Shown here: positions 35,464 through 46,899 of the stretch, piece by piece
Numbering within the stretch: the stretch's first letter is position 1
Layout of the letters: each line of letters starts with the position of its first letter
NCBI GenBank assembly: GCA_036346375.1
Contig: CM070501.1
Location: 55,965,326 to 56,029,325, forward strand
Length of the DNA: 64,000 nucleotides
Reading direction: 5' to 3'
Origin: Guadua angustifolia
Taxonomy: Eukaryota > Streptophyta > Magnoliopsida > Poales > Poaceae
Notes under the pieces: generated by a model
The model's database searches: none
The model's input: only the letters and a program-made list of their open reading frames with translations
Told to the model about the DNA's origin: nothing
Position numbers and translations under genes: made by a program

Positions 35464-35956
35464 TCAGTTACTGATTGATCTAGTATAATTAAGGTTCAGA
35501 AATTAATGTGGACTTTTAGACATCGATCGCTGCCTACTATTTCTTGGTTGTACCATTACCATACATATATATATAGAACTAAACTTATTATTTGTTTGAC
35601 TTGCTAGCTAGCTCACGTTCTTATCGATCGATCGGTTCGTATTTGCAGTGATCAAGCTGCCATAAGTCCATTTTGGTGAACGAGCACGCATATATGCAAC
35701 GTCTCAAATTAACTAGTCCTGAACCGGTGGCGGGGTACCTTCAGACTTGTGGAAAAAAAAACGAATATGCAGACTTCTGCAGTGCAATATTTCTCAGGAC
35801 AGGAGACGTACGCTTACGGCTCTTCGCTTCTCTAGAAATTAATACCAACATCCATGATAATCGAGGGTGCTAGAGCAGCTAGAGGCGTAAGTATAAGCAC
35901 TAAACCATAATTCGATCTGGTAGATAGACACAGCACTAAATACTCTTTTCGCTAAT
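35464..35956. other. 3' flank of the WRKY gene
   Basis: AT-rich, with no element recognised. TATATATATA near 35,565 and no clear polyadenylation signal. Confidence 0.4.
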
Positions 35957-35969
35957 AATCGAGACTCGA

Positions 35970-36703
35970 CCTACATAACCTCATCGGCATATCGCATACA
36001 GTTCACAGCAAGCACCCTCGCACCCTTCCACTCCACAGTTTGGAATGCGTGGGCTCCACTACGATGCAAAGTCTTCCTATGGCTTACTCATCACAACCGA
36101 TTATGGACGGCTCAGCGATTACAAAGTAGGGGGTGACCAAACCAGTACTTTTGCCCAATGTGCCATCGGAATCTCGAAAACGTGTTTCACCTCTTCATAG
36201 AGTGCACACACATTCGGTGGTTGTGGAAAGCTTTGGCTGCATGGCAAGGCTACCATCGCTACAGGCCATCAATTGGGAACGAGCCGACACCTTTCAAGAC
36301 TGGTGCCTACAACAAGTAAACCGCTGCCCTAATCTTCGCAAAGGGATTAGAACTTTGATTACCCTAACTTGTTGGAAATGGTGGAAAGAACGAAATGGCA
36401 GAGTTTTCCGAAATAACTACAATACAAACGAGGAAATTTTCCAGTCAGTCAAAGATGAGGCCGCGCTCTGGGTGGTTGCCGGAACGGTTTAGCTAAAAAA
36501 CCTACTGGATCATCAAACTTGATCCTTTTATCTCTCTCTCCACCTCTCTCCTCTTTTCCTTTCTTTCCTTCTGTTTGTTTTTCTTACTCTCCCCTCCCTC
36601 CATGTCTTCTAGTATCCTTGTCTAGCGCAGAATCCTGCACTCTATAATTTGTTCTCCTCTCCTCTATCTAATATAATTCACAGATCTGCTGTTTCAAAAA
36701 AAA
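35970..36703 (+). mobile_element. 5'-truncated LINE (L1-type) with poly-A and perfect 13-bp target duplication
   Basis: AATCGAGACTCGA occurs at 35,957-35,969 and again at 36,704-36,716, directly after a short poly-A run (about 36,696-36,703). The 5' part reads the zinc-binding domain found at the C-terminus of plant LINE reverse transcriptases: FCPMC..., then ENVFHLFIECTHIRWLW. A later frame reads TCWKWWKERNGRVFRNN, the usual LINE ORF2 end. One frame change (near 36,200) and a TAG (36,127) break the coding. Only the last ~730 bp of the element inserted. Confidence 0.9.
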
Positions 36704-36755
36704 AATCGAGACTCGAGAGAGCCTCGATCGAACATGGGCACTCTACTCTGGCACA

Positions 36756-36975
36756 CAGGGGCAGACCCAATGGTGGGTCAGCCGGGGCTAGAGCCCACCT
36801 TATCATTAGCCGGAATGTAGATGCCCTTACAAGTTACAACACCAGTATCCATCCATAGAAGGACTGAGGGTGCAAAAATGTTATTTAGTCTAGAAGTAGA
36901 AGAAGACCTTGTACACGAGCACCTTCTCCATTTTAGTCTTGGATTCGCCACCGTTGGAACCATTTTAAGCATCCG
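36756..36975. mobile_element. hAT-like element end
   Basis: CAGGGGCAGACCCAATGG, then GGGTCAGCCGGGGCTAGAGC, is the common start of a grass hAT family. AGTCTTGGATTCGCCACCG near 36,940 may be its degenerate right end. No 8-bp target duplication confirmed. Confidence 0.4.
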
Positions 36976-37899
36976 TCATGACCAGCTATGGAGCTAGGCC
37001 TCAGGCCAATAGAGCAATGCTCGAGGCCTAGCCCAAGTAACATAGAAGCAATGCAGCCCGATCGAATTGGGCCTGAGGCCTGGCAATCATATGCCCTAGT
37101 CCGGCCCAGCAGCTGCATAGCCAAGTTGCGGCCCAGTAGCTGCACCGCGGCGCATGACCCTACCAAGAGGCACGAGGACACCCTAGCCTCGCAATCGCAC
37201 GTGCACGCCCGAGCCCGAGCTCTTCTTTGCGTCATCATTGTGTCACGCCACCCACGCCCGCCGCTCTTGCTCGCCGGCAAACACTCCCTTGGCCCCGCCC
37301 GCTGGAGTCTAGACCGCTGGTCGTCGGAGAAGCCTGGAGCCATGGGGGCTGCTAGCCGCTGGCTCGTTGCCCTTGCGCACTCCAACGCTCGGCTCTACCC
37401 CGCTCGGCTCAGGGAGCTAAGGCGTCACGCCGCCGCTGCAAGGACAGCCCGCAGGCCGTCGCAAACCACACGCAAGGAGGCCTCTGGTCAGAGCTGCATC
37501 AAGTGGACAGATGACAGTGGAGGTGATGAATTTTATCCCTTTCATTTTTCTTTGTGGAATGTGGAGTATAGAATATCAATCGAGTGTTGATTTGAAGAAC
37601 TGACAATGGAGGTGATGCATTTGATAGAATGATTGATTGGTTAATGACTTAACGGTTAATAATTGGTTATGCTTTGTGAATTGTGAAGAACTGAAGATTA
37701 CCATGGTAGTTGTCAAATGGCAGTAAATGACTGTGTAAATGTTGCTAGTAATAATTGGTTATACTTATGGTTTGTCAATTGTAGTAGCCATTAGCTATTA
37801 TCTAAACACGATAAGAACAATAATTGGCTATGGTTTGTTATTTGCATTAGCCATCAGCTGTGTAAGGGTGTGTTTGGTTTGGTGGATGAGCTCGTATCT
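36976..37899. other. GC-rich then AT-rich spacer
   Basis: 36,990-37,500 is GC-rich with repeated GGCC(T/C)GAGGCCT words and supports an open frame on each strand (200 and 150 codons) without recognisable motifs. 37,550-37,860 repeats ACTGA(C)AATGGAGGTGATG and TAATTGGTTATG words. No gene is claimed. Confidence 0.35.
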
Positions 37900-38075
37900 G
37901 GATTGAATCGTCCCGAATATGCCTCGTCTAGGGGCGGCACCTTGAGCCAAGCCCGTGCCCACTCGAGCGAGCTCGCTGAGCTCGTTGGAATTGCTTACTC
38001 GGCTCGGCTCGGCTCGTTTTGGAGCGAGCCAAAAACATGCTCTTCGGCGGGCTCGGGGAAGGCTCGGCTGCTCGT
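37900..38075. repeat. GAGCTCG/GGCTCGGCTCG-rich element fragment
   Basis: CACTCGAGCGAGCTCGCTGA and ACTCGGCTCGGCTCGGCTCG words resemble those of the elements at 22.26 and 30.74 kb. No ends were defined. Confidence 0.35.
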
Positions 38076-38404
38076 TAACTTGCTTGTGAAGACAAAACTT
38101 CGCATAGCCCCGCTAGGCCACTACCGGTACCCACCATGTTATCTATGGAAACTATCAATTAGATTACAATATTACATCATCTTGATATGAAATTACGTAA
38201 ATTTTTGGATAATCCAAAACTGTAATTCAAATGCTCACACGAATGAAACATTTGAAAAGAGTTACGGATGGAAGTCATTAAGTAAAGTATAATCGTAACA
38301 CTTCCACCTTCGAGGTTCGAGCAATCAGCGAACAACGACAATCATCGAGCAATTTTTGGAGCATGCATGAAGCGATGGTTTGCCTTGGTATAATTAAGTT
38401 TGAG

Positions 38405-38825
38405 ACACGCTCCTTTCATCTCAAGGTAATTGCGAGAGAACCTATCACAAGAGGAAATCAAGGGCTTGAAACAGGATGTTCAATAGCATGGATCTTGACA
38501 AGAGTGGCGCCATCACGGTTGAAGAAGCGAAGGTTGGTGCGACAAGGCTAGGATCAAAGATTAGTGAAGCGGAGGTTGAGAACCTTCACAGGAAGCGATA
38601 AGATCATTTTTTGTTACTCTTGATATAAGTTGAGCACATGCAAAAGATTTAACTAATCATCTTGTGATGCGAGGTTGATGTAGACAAGAGTGGCACCATT
38701 GATTACATGGAGTTCCTCACTTTGCAATGATGAATAAACATAAAGCTGGAAAAGGAGGAGGATTTCGCGCATTTCACCACTTTGACAAAGATAGCGTGTG
38801 TAAAAAGCGAAATTTGCTAACCATC
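38405..38825 (+). pseudogene. relic of a calcium-dependent protein kinase (EF-hand region)
   Basis: Broken plus-strand pieces follow the order of a CDPK regulatory domain. A VIA...EEIKGL-like stretch (with indels) is at about 38,426-38,470. It is followed by FNSMDLDKSGAITVEEAKVG, TRLGSKISEAEVENL (EF-hand 1, 38,478-38,590). After about 80 bp of unrelated sequence come VDVDKSGTIDYMEFLT (EF-hand 2, 38,670-38,725) and a FHHFDKDS fragment of EF-hand 3 (about 38,775-38,810). No kinase domain precedes it. Stops and frame changes separate the pieces. The ~80-bp gap may be a retained intron. Confidence 0.75.
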
Positions 38826-39623
38826 AAATATACCCTGCGTGCATCACCATAAATGAAGAGCTATACAATTAACCATGCTAAAACTTTTTTTTGTCTAGAA
38901 GTGCGGGAGGCGTGAGCTCTCTGTTTCTAGAAGAAAAAAATTATGTCGACAAAGTACCAATCATGTTTCTTATGGTATAACAATGCTTAATTAATGCTAT
39001 CCTTGAACTATTTACGCTTGGTATAAACTCATTTATGAAAACCAAAAGTTCAAAATGGTTCTGGTAGGAACAATTGTAGCATCCACACTTCAGTGTTCTG
39101 GTCTCCAAAATTCAAATTAGCAGTAGCAAGAGAAAGGGCATTTACAGTACTTGTGCTTGGAGTGAAGTAAAGTATGGTCATTGGTCAGAATTACTTTTGA
39201 GATGCATGCCATCTACATATTACATTAACAAGAGTGCAAACTTTAAGAAACCTGAACAGAGGTGATACCTGTGAATGTGATATGTATTTCTTGATCTTCC
39301 AACGATCAGGAAGTTTGCATCAGTCAAGGAAGAACTGCAGAAAGAAAATTTCATGAGACAAAAACACTAATAAGACTTTATATTTATTGTAATTAGCTCT
39401 TCAGAAATTTTCCTCACCTGGTATCTTGAAGTCATCTACTTTCTTATTTACCACTACACATTTTATGGGGGAATCAGAAAAGGATAAGGAGATAAATTTA
39501 TTTACATCTATTACACATATAACAAATGCAGAACAAAAACCACAAGACATCACAGAGAACAAAAGACATATAAAATAGTTCTTGATCATCATGACATCAT
39601 TCATCAGTACATATAGTCCTTGA
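38826..39623. other. spacer, no gene seen
   Basis: AT-rich. The minus-strand frame at 39,401-39,664 is Cys/Val/Leu-rich without motif and partly overlaps the 37-bp repeat. Confidence 0.4.
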
Positions 39624-39734
39624 ACATCTAGCAAGCCAAAATCTAACACTAACATCAGTGACATCTATCAAGCCAAAATCTAACACTAACATCAGTAACA
39701 TCTAGCAAGCCAAAATCTAACACTAACATCAGTA
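39624..39734. repeat. 37-bp tandem repeat, three units
   Basis: The unit ACATCTAGCAAGCCAAAATC...AACATCAGT is repeated three times with a total of about two differences, so this array is recent compared with its surroundings. Confidence 0.9.
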
Positions 39735-39779
39735 CATAACTACATATAGTGACTAACTAGGAGTCTAGGACTATTGCTT

Positions 39780-40505
39780 CCTTCACTAGTTGCTCCCTAT
39801 GCCGCTTTGAGGAAACAGAATAGTTTCAACATCATCCTCATCATCTTCTTCCTGAAAAGAGACATAATAATAGAGTTTACGATGATATAATAAACAGCAA
39901 GACAAGGAATGGCATTAGAGTATGGAAGAACATACCATAAAGATAGGAGGCTTCATATCATTCTGGGCACCTCTTATCCAACTAGAAGCACACACCAAAC
40001 ATTCAACCATAGCGGTCGTGAGAACTCCGGTAGTCATCTAGAACTCTCCTCCGGCACTAAATGTTGATTAGAAGATACACTACTAGTGATGCGATCAAAA
40101 AATCTTTGCCATCTTTGACACTCTAGGAAATCTATGTGCATTCAAATTCCACCACTCAAGCAATTTGAAGTCCTTGTTATCTAAACTCTCATTCACTTCA
40201 TCCGGATAGATAAGCAACTCGACTTTGATGGCTCAAGTAGAAGTTGAGCATAAGAAAAGGCTGAAATTGGGATGATCTTTGAGGATAATGTGTTGCTACC
40301 CATAGTTGAAGATGAGGATTCAGCACCTCTATTAGAGGCCTTGCTATGAGCGATGATCCATCTCGTCTTGTGAATAAAGATCTTCCAACTCAACTTTGAT
40401 ATCATTAAGGTCTTGTCTGACTTTTGAGGGTTCATACATTTGGTGAAGCACCAAGTAATGAACCTCATCTTAAATCTAGGATCAAGACTATAGCAAGGAA
40501 CCAAG
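39780..40505 (-). pseudogene. hAT transposase, C-terminal dimerisation region, decayed
   Basis: Minus reading gives SLDPRFKMRFITWCF (from about 40,490) and then, in another frame, SLDNKDFKLLEWWNLNAHRF, PRVSKMAKIF (40,110-40,190). The latter is the hallmark ...LLEWWK...RFP.LS.MAKDIL block of hAT dimerisation domains. The usual ESAFS motif is lost, and RRRVLDDYRSS is visible further on. The end EEDDEDDVET at about 39,850 may be the acidic C-terminus. Several stops and frame changes. No hAT ends could be assigned to it. Confidence 0.75.
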
Positions 40506-40899
40506 CTAGTTGTGTGTAGAGATGAATTGATTGTAGCACGGAACCAAAAAGTGATTGTCTTTACTATTGTATAAGGTTGTCTATAAGTGACATGGCAATT
40601 TGCTATAGACAGTAACTGTCTATAGCATTGAACATGCCCTCAATGCCTGTCGGAGCACGAATCGTGATATAGCTCAAATGGTGAGGAAATCGCCTGGTTT
40701 TTAATAAATTTTGAGCTGACCGATAAAATTTCAGCTAGCAGTTCCTAAATGTTGCAGTGAAGTGCATACTGCAAAAGAAATATACTCCACAAAAAGCAAA
40801 AAATCACGTCGAGTCTGGTGGACCCTAACTAATTAAGTTAAGTAATAACAAACATTGGAAGATATTATTTAAAGAAAAACATCTAACTATCTAGCGGGA
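40506..40899. other. spacer, no gene seen
   Basis: No motif beyond an ACTGTCTATAG/CTATAGACAG inverted pair at about 40,570-40,620. The expected left terminus of the CACTA element was not found here. Confidence 0.4.
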
Positions 40900-40929
40900 C
40901 TAAGTTATAAGTTTATCAGTTTCAAGCAT

Positions 40930-41080
40930 TGAATCGATAGAGATACACTAGTTATCTCCATCGATTTTGATCATTGAACCGATAGAGAGAATACGTGAAT
41001 CTCTATCGGTTTAACACTAGGAACCGATAGAGATAATACGTCTCTATCGGTTCTGAGCGTGGAACCGATAGAGATAAATA
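40930..41080. repeat. CACTA subterminal repeats
   Basis: (A)ACCGATAGAGA(T/G)A and its inverse ATCTCTATCGGTT occur about six times, several as facing pairs able to form hairpins. Confidence 0.75.
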
Positions 41081-41156
41081 CGCATTGCTTTCCATAAACG
41101 GTACCAGATATAGAAAATAAAGATTTTTAATGAGTATACATGTATTAGCTCTTTAT

Positions 41157-42610
41157 TTACAATACACGCATGTAATTTATCTCATGTGTGTTGTCTTCAT
41201 AGCTAAGACATGCCCCATCTACAAATAGAGGTATTTTATTAAATTGGTTGTACTCTTCTTCATCTACGATATTTTCAACTCCAACGATCCACCTCTTACC
41301 ATAAAGGACGACGCACAACTTCAAATTGGCTGGATCACACATGTAGAAGATTTGAGTTGCTTGCTTCGTAAGGATGACTAATTTCTCTTTGTAGGTGAGC
41401 TTATTGAGATCCACAACAGTGAAACCTTTTTTGTCGACCTTCACACCATGTGGAAGTCTCACCCATTTATATCAGAATAATAGAACTTGGTATATTCTGT
41501 AATCGAGCTCTCATATTTCTTCGATCATCCTTGGTAGAAGTTCGTTGCGGTTGAGAGTCCACTTTTTGAGTAATTATTGAACAAATCATCTATGCTCGCA
41601 CCACTATTTTGAATTGTACTCTTTGTATCTTGACTTAGTGTAAAAGGGGTAGCCATTAATATCATCCCTTGTTATGTTTGTACATTAAATCATAGTCTGT
41701 CAGCCTCCATTTGACATTCTCACTAATGGAGACATTCGCCTGTTCTTTGAACCATGTGAGGAATTGCTCTTTTGTGTTCTTGCGTGATGGAAAGCTCATC
41801 TATATATAGCTTCTCTTTCTGTGATATCAACTTGTACTGCTCAATGTATGGATGAACTTTTGCGCTATGTTGCAAGACGGTGAAATGCGCTTTATAATAC
41901 ACCAATTGTTTGTCTTTTATCTAGATAGCCTACGTAGAACTCAATTACCTCTTCAGTCCCATAATCTTCAACAATACTACCCTCAGGCTTCGACCGATTC
42001 CTTATGTATGCCTTTAATATACCCATGTACCTCTCAAACTGATACATGTAACATAGGAATATGGGTCAAAATATCTAAATCTCTCTAACAAGATGAACAA
42101 CAAGGTGGATCATGATGTTGAATAATAAGGGGGATGCATCTCGAGCTGACAAACAATCTGCATCGTATTACTCTGTAAGTTGTCTAGTATATCAGAATCA
42201 ATAATCTTGCATGAAATCGCATTGGAAAAATAACATAGCTTTGTGATTACCAACCTTACATCCTCTATCAGAATATTTCTGATTGCAATAGAGAGCATTT
42301 GAGTTATCAATATATAACAATCGTGGGATTTCATACCAAGCAACTTCAAATTATCTATGGACACAAGCTTTTTAATATTTGTGGAGTAGGCCGATGAAAC
42401 TTTTATACCTTAGAGACACCTGAAGAAGTCTTCTTTGTCCTTTTTGGACAAAGTGTAGTATATAGTGAGGATATACAGACCTTTTCTATCCTCCTCTATC
42501 ATTGCAAGTTTAGATCTGATTTCTACGTAGGCCACACCTTTTCTATCATCCTCTATCATTGCAAGTTTAGGTCTGATTTCTATGTAGGCCATATCGTGGC
42601 GGGCATTCAC
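41157..42610 (-). pseudogene. TNP2-type transposase, C-terminal half
   Basis: Minus pieces in order: MNARHDMAYIEIRPKLA... and TLSKKDKEDFFRCL (42,610-42,410); LLGMKSHDCYILITQML..., ITKLCYFSNAI... and QLEMHPP (42,364-42,110), matching the conserved DUF4218 region after TNP2; VHPYIEQYKLISQ (about 41,840); and DPANLKLCVVLYGKRWIVGV, VDEEEYNQFN (41,360-41,220), matching the DUF4216-type C-terminus. The frame is broken between the pieces. Directly continuous with 46,900-48,600 if the LTR insert is ignored. Confidence 0.85.
42479..42592 (-). repeat. 57-bp in-frame tandem duplication in TNP2
   Basis: The 19-codon unit AYIEIRPKLAMIEDDRKG is repeated immediately as AYVEIRSKLAMIEEDRKG (42,536-42,592 and 42,479-42,535). 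It differs by a few substitutions. Confidence 0.85.
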
Positions 42611-42626
42611 ACCATCATTGGTCTTT

Positions 42627-45600
42627 TGTAACAGCCTGAAATTTAATAAAATGGTAAATGAAAATTTAAAAAGATTTTGTATAATTTATTCCTGTATTTT
42701 CTGACTTTTCTTGAATTGTTGTAAATTATTTTGGCTTTTTGCTTGTTAAAGAAATTCAAAATAAGGTATGGTAAAATGATAAAAGTAAAAAGGTAAAAAC
42801 ATCAAATCACCAAAAATCAGAAAAAAAATTATATTTAAATGCTTGATTCGTCTAGAGCCATAATCAGGGTGTTTGGGATAATGTCAGCAATAAAAATAAA
42901 TCAAGTGAGAAAAGCTGAATAAAAAGTCTAATCCTGTCATGTCAGATTTATGTGGAGATCTCAAGTAAATATTTGACCCCAATATTTTTCTCTTGCAGAC
43001 CTGAGATCCTCATATACCTCTGGTAAAAAGATCAAAAATTAAAACTTACATTTAAAGCCTTTAAAAATTCAAAAACAGAAAAGAAATAAATCCAAAATCA
43101 GCAATGTCAGAATTTTTAGAAATAAAATATAAAATCTTAAAAAATTTACATAATATAAATAATACTATTCAACATCTTTATAAAAATTTCCATAAGATAA
43201 TAAAATCATTTTGATCATCAATTAAATACCAAATAGAACAGACAAAAATATAAAAGATGCATTGTCAGAATTTTAGTAAAATTTCTACCAAAATTTTTTA
43301 CCTAAAAATTTTGCTGGAAGGTGATCTTTGTCTTGCCGACATCAGTAAATATTTTCATAAAATCTGGAGTAGGTTTGCCAGCTGAAACCTGCAGATTAAC
43401 CCGGTCTCGTCTAGAATACCACCTGTGCTGTCTCATTTCTGCGGCTTCTGGTGGGCTCGAGCCTGAGTGGCCCAACCAATGACTTTCTTGACTTCTCCTC
43501 GCCACCATACCCCCACCACCAAATTTTACTACGCCTTCTTCTCCTCTCTGCAGACTCCATACAGACGCAACGCAGCATTACACGCCGCCTCCGTTCTTGT
43601 CATCTTCCCGCCGCAACTCTCAAACCGAGGTGTGCCGACCTGCCGTACCACTGCTATCCCTGCCACGATGTCGGTCGCTTGAAATTCACGCTGCCACCAC
43701 CGAGAAATCTCGCGCACTATCCTGGCCAAGCTGTCGTTTCCATTTGCGCTCAAATCAGTGCTCAAAAGCCTCAAACTGATTTCTCCCATCTATAAAAACC
43801 AGCGCAGACACTCCTAGCTAGCCATAGCAATCGCCCCGCAACTCCTCAAACTACAAATCCCCTTCTACGCAACCATCTTCCTCGAGTCCGGCCTCCATTA
43901 GAAAAAGGGAAAAACTTCGATTAAGCCTCTACAGTGAACCTCCACTCGAATCCATCGACCCGAAGCATCCTCACAGCCTCTAGAACTCATCCTTAACCTC
44001 AATCGATGCTCTTATTCTCCGGTGAACCACCGTGCCGAGTTCCTCCTTCCACCTCAGCTGTGCACGGTGAGAACCCGCTTTCCCTACTCCAACCTTTTGA
44101 ATAAGTGGTAAAATGGAACCATTAGAACACCCTAGTGCTCAAATCGGTGAAAATGAAACCCGGGAAGCCTTATATTCATAGCTCCACTACCCGGCCATGG
44201 CGTCCGCTGCCCCCGCACGGTGGTGCACCGATCCCGGCCACCTCCGGCCAAATTAGTACTAGCCCTAGATACGCACGGGTTCCCTGATGCTCATGGTGGA
44301 ACCTATTCCACATCTCCGTCGGTGGTCCGCCGCCGGTGAGCTCAGGTTTGACCTCCCCTGTTTGCAACCACTGCCATGCGGGACCAGGGTGTTAGCTGCT
44401 TGCCTTTTACCACATCATTAGCTCTCTGCACGAAGTGGGTCCTCGTGTCGCTTGATCGCCTTTGGGCCCCGAGCATCAGTTACGTGTGTTCCGCCCTCTT
44501 GCTACCGAATGGGCCCGGCCCGTCAGTGCCTCAGCCCGTGTAGACCCAAAAATGGAAAGCGTATTGTTAACTCAAAAGCGCACCTTCCTATTTTGGCAAT
44601 TTTCTGAATTTTAGTATTTTTCAAACCTTAGAGCATTCAATTGAGTATAACTTTTGAACCATAGGTCCAAATGAAATGAAATAAATTCTTAAATTCATAT
44701 AAAATCTTGAAGATTCAAAATATACAAAAATATTTTAAAATTGAACTCTGTTTGAATTTTTAATTCAAATTTAAAGAAAGAATTCAAAATATGCCATACA
44801 TAGAATTTTTGTAAATAAAATACAAATTTAATAAAATAAATTTTGTTAGAATCCTTGAGCCCTTTGGAGTCTGAATAATGAAAAACATGTAGGGTCCATT
44901 GTAGGAAATATTGAAGTTGTTGTATGTAGTAAGAAAGTAGTGCAATATTAATCTAAACAATTATAGCTTTATGAATCTGAAATTATAAATAACAAAATAC
45001 ATGATTATAGTATTATCAAATTATAAAATAAATAAATACAACTCATGAAACAATTTTCATCACTATTTAAATCAAAAGTTGTTAAGAAATATATATGTAT
45101 GCAAATAATTAACTAACATGAGTACATAATATCATAAATACTAAAACACTAAGACCATACCTGTTTTATGAAATTTTATTATTTAAAATTTTCTGTTTAT
45201 CTTCTTTTTGCCTTATTAAGACTTGTTATTTGCTATGTTATTATTATTGGACGACGTGTAGAACCCGATGAGTCAGAGTTAGTCGCCGACGATCATGAGT
45301 ACGACATCGACGACAATCAACAAGGCAAGCACCCCCTTTGATCATGTTAATCTCAGTTTTATAAATGTTTTATTAATTTTTTTCATTGCATAAGCTATGT
45401 TCATTATATCCTGCTACTTTGTGGGTATTGGTAGACATACCTATAGGATTATAGAACTTCCTGAATAATTCTGAAATTGTGAACCTTGATACCCCTATAA
45501 TAATATAGATATTATATAATGTCGATACGGGATCACATACTTAGATGCCATGCTTAGCCATGCCTAAAGAGAATCTAAAATTTTGATATGGTTAAAAATG

Positions 45601-46871
45601 TTGAATACAACAATATGATGGGTATGACATCTCTTTATGATTGGTATTTTGATTAAAAATGAAAAATAAAACTATGTCTTGGATGCGGGCAATTATTGGC
45701 AATAATCGGATGTGCAGGTGTTGCACGTAGTATAGGGGGAGACTATTGCCCGTGTCAGATTAAGGACCGAACTCAGTGTTCGTTAAACCCAAGAAATACC
45801 GTACAACCACAAGTGCTGGTATGAGACAGCCTTAACTCATTAAGTTACTTAAAACTAGCTTTGCACATTGGTAGGCTAGAGTAGTACAAGTTGTTTCTTA
45901 ATAGATTGCTCGGAGGGGCGCCCACACCGAGGTGTTGGGAGTCATGTTTGCTGATACAACGGTGTACACCATACTGTGGAGAAGTTCCATCATTCCTATG
46001 CTCTAAATTCTTCTGCCATAGTATAGGTTTTCATTCCGAGCTGGTGCAAAGTTAGGATTAAGTAATGCAACGGTTATGTTATGACCTCCTTGCCGACACA
46101 CCAAAAGAAGTGTGTTAATGGCCAGGCAAAAGGGGAGAATTATTTCTTGTGGGTAAAACTGTACACCTCTGCAGAGCGTAAAACTTTTCGAAAAGCCGTT
46201 CTCGTGGTCATGGGAGTCTTAGTGCGCCAGCACTAGTTAGCTGTTTTTATTTTCATAAAATATGATTTCTACCATGTGTTGGTGGGAAGTGGTTTATGGA
46301 TTTGGTCAAGATACCCAGATTCGTGATTTTACTTAATTGTTCTTACATTTTGTTATTTTTAGTATTAAATTGCTTTTACTCAAATTCCATTCGAAATCTA
46401 CTATTCTGTATTTACATTTCAAATTGGCTTTGTGCAAATTAACCGTAGAAGCCTTTCCTTTGAAATGGCCTGCATATATTATAGGATTTGAAAAAGTCTT
46501 GCGAGTACGTAAGTACTCAACTTGCCACTGTTGATATTTTTAGGTGAAGAAACATATTACCCCGGGGACGCATTCATTGACGCAAGATTCAGGGACTTTG
46601 ATGATGAATTTTACTAGGGTTCATCTTGTCAGTTGCCTTTAGGGATAATGGGTTAAAGGCATACTACAAGATGTTTGTCTCCACTGCAATATTTTACTTT
46701 TGGTATTGTATAAATATTATGTAAACCTGCTTCCGCTGTTGTAATAAAAGTATGTGCGTGGTTGTGATATCAATTTGTGAATGTGCGTACTAACTACTAA
46801 TCATGGGACTAGTACAGTATGCACATGGGACCCATTATTGATATTTATTATCAAAAATGGGGGGCCTTACA
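42627..46871 (+). mobile_element. ~4.2-kb solo LTR (or LTR-like element) inserted in the CACTA element
   Basis: Begins TGTAACAGCCTGAAATTTAA at 42,627 and ends GGGGGGCCTTACA at 46,871, a TGTAA...TTACA pair typical of some Gypsy LTRs. The flanks TCTTT and TCTTC differ by one base and are a likely 5-bp target duplication. A TATA motif with short downstream GC-rich stretch (CTATAAAAACCAGCGCAGAC from 43,790) suggests a plus-strand LTR promoter. No gag, protease, RT or integrase was readable. The TNP2 coding order resumes on both sides. 43,400-44,550 is GC-rich, the rest AT-rich. Confidence 0.65.
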
Positions 46872-46899
46872 TCTTCCTAGGTATGTTTAGCTGGATGCC

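Noticed and set aside
36933..37590. 200-codon plus and 150-codon minus frames
   Set aside because: GC-rich shadow pair with no domain, no splice context, and repeated GGCCTGAGGCC words suggesting a transposon.
40072..40090. CACTACTAGTG near 40,080 as the left CACTA terminus
   Set aside because: It lies inside the hAT transposase relic and is not followed by the CACTA subterminal repeats, which begin about 850 bp later.
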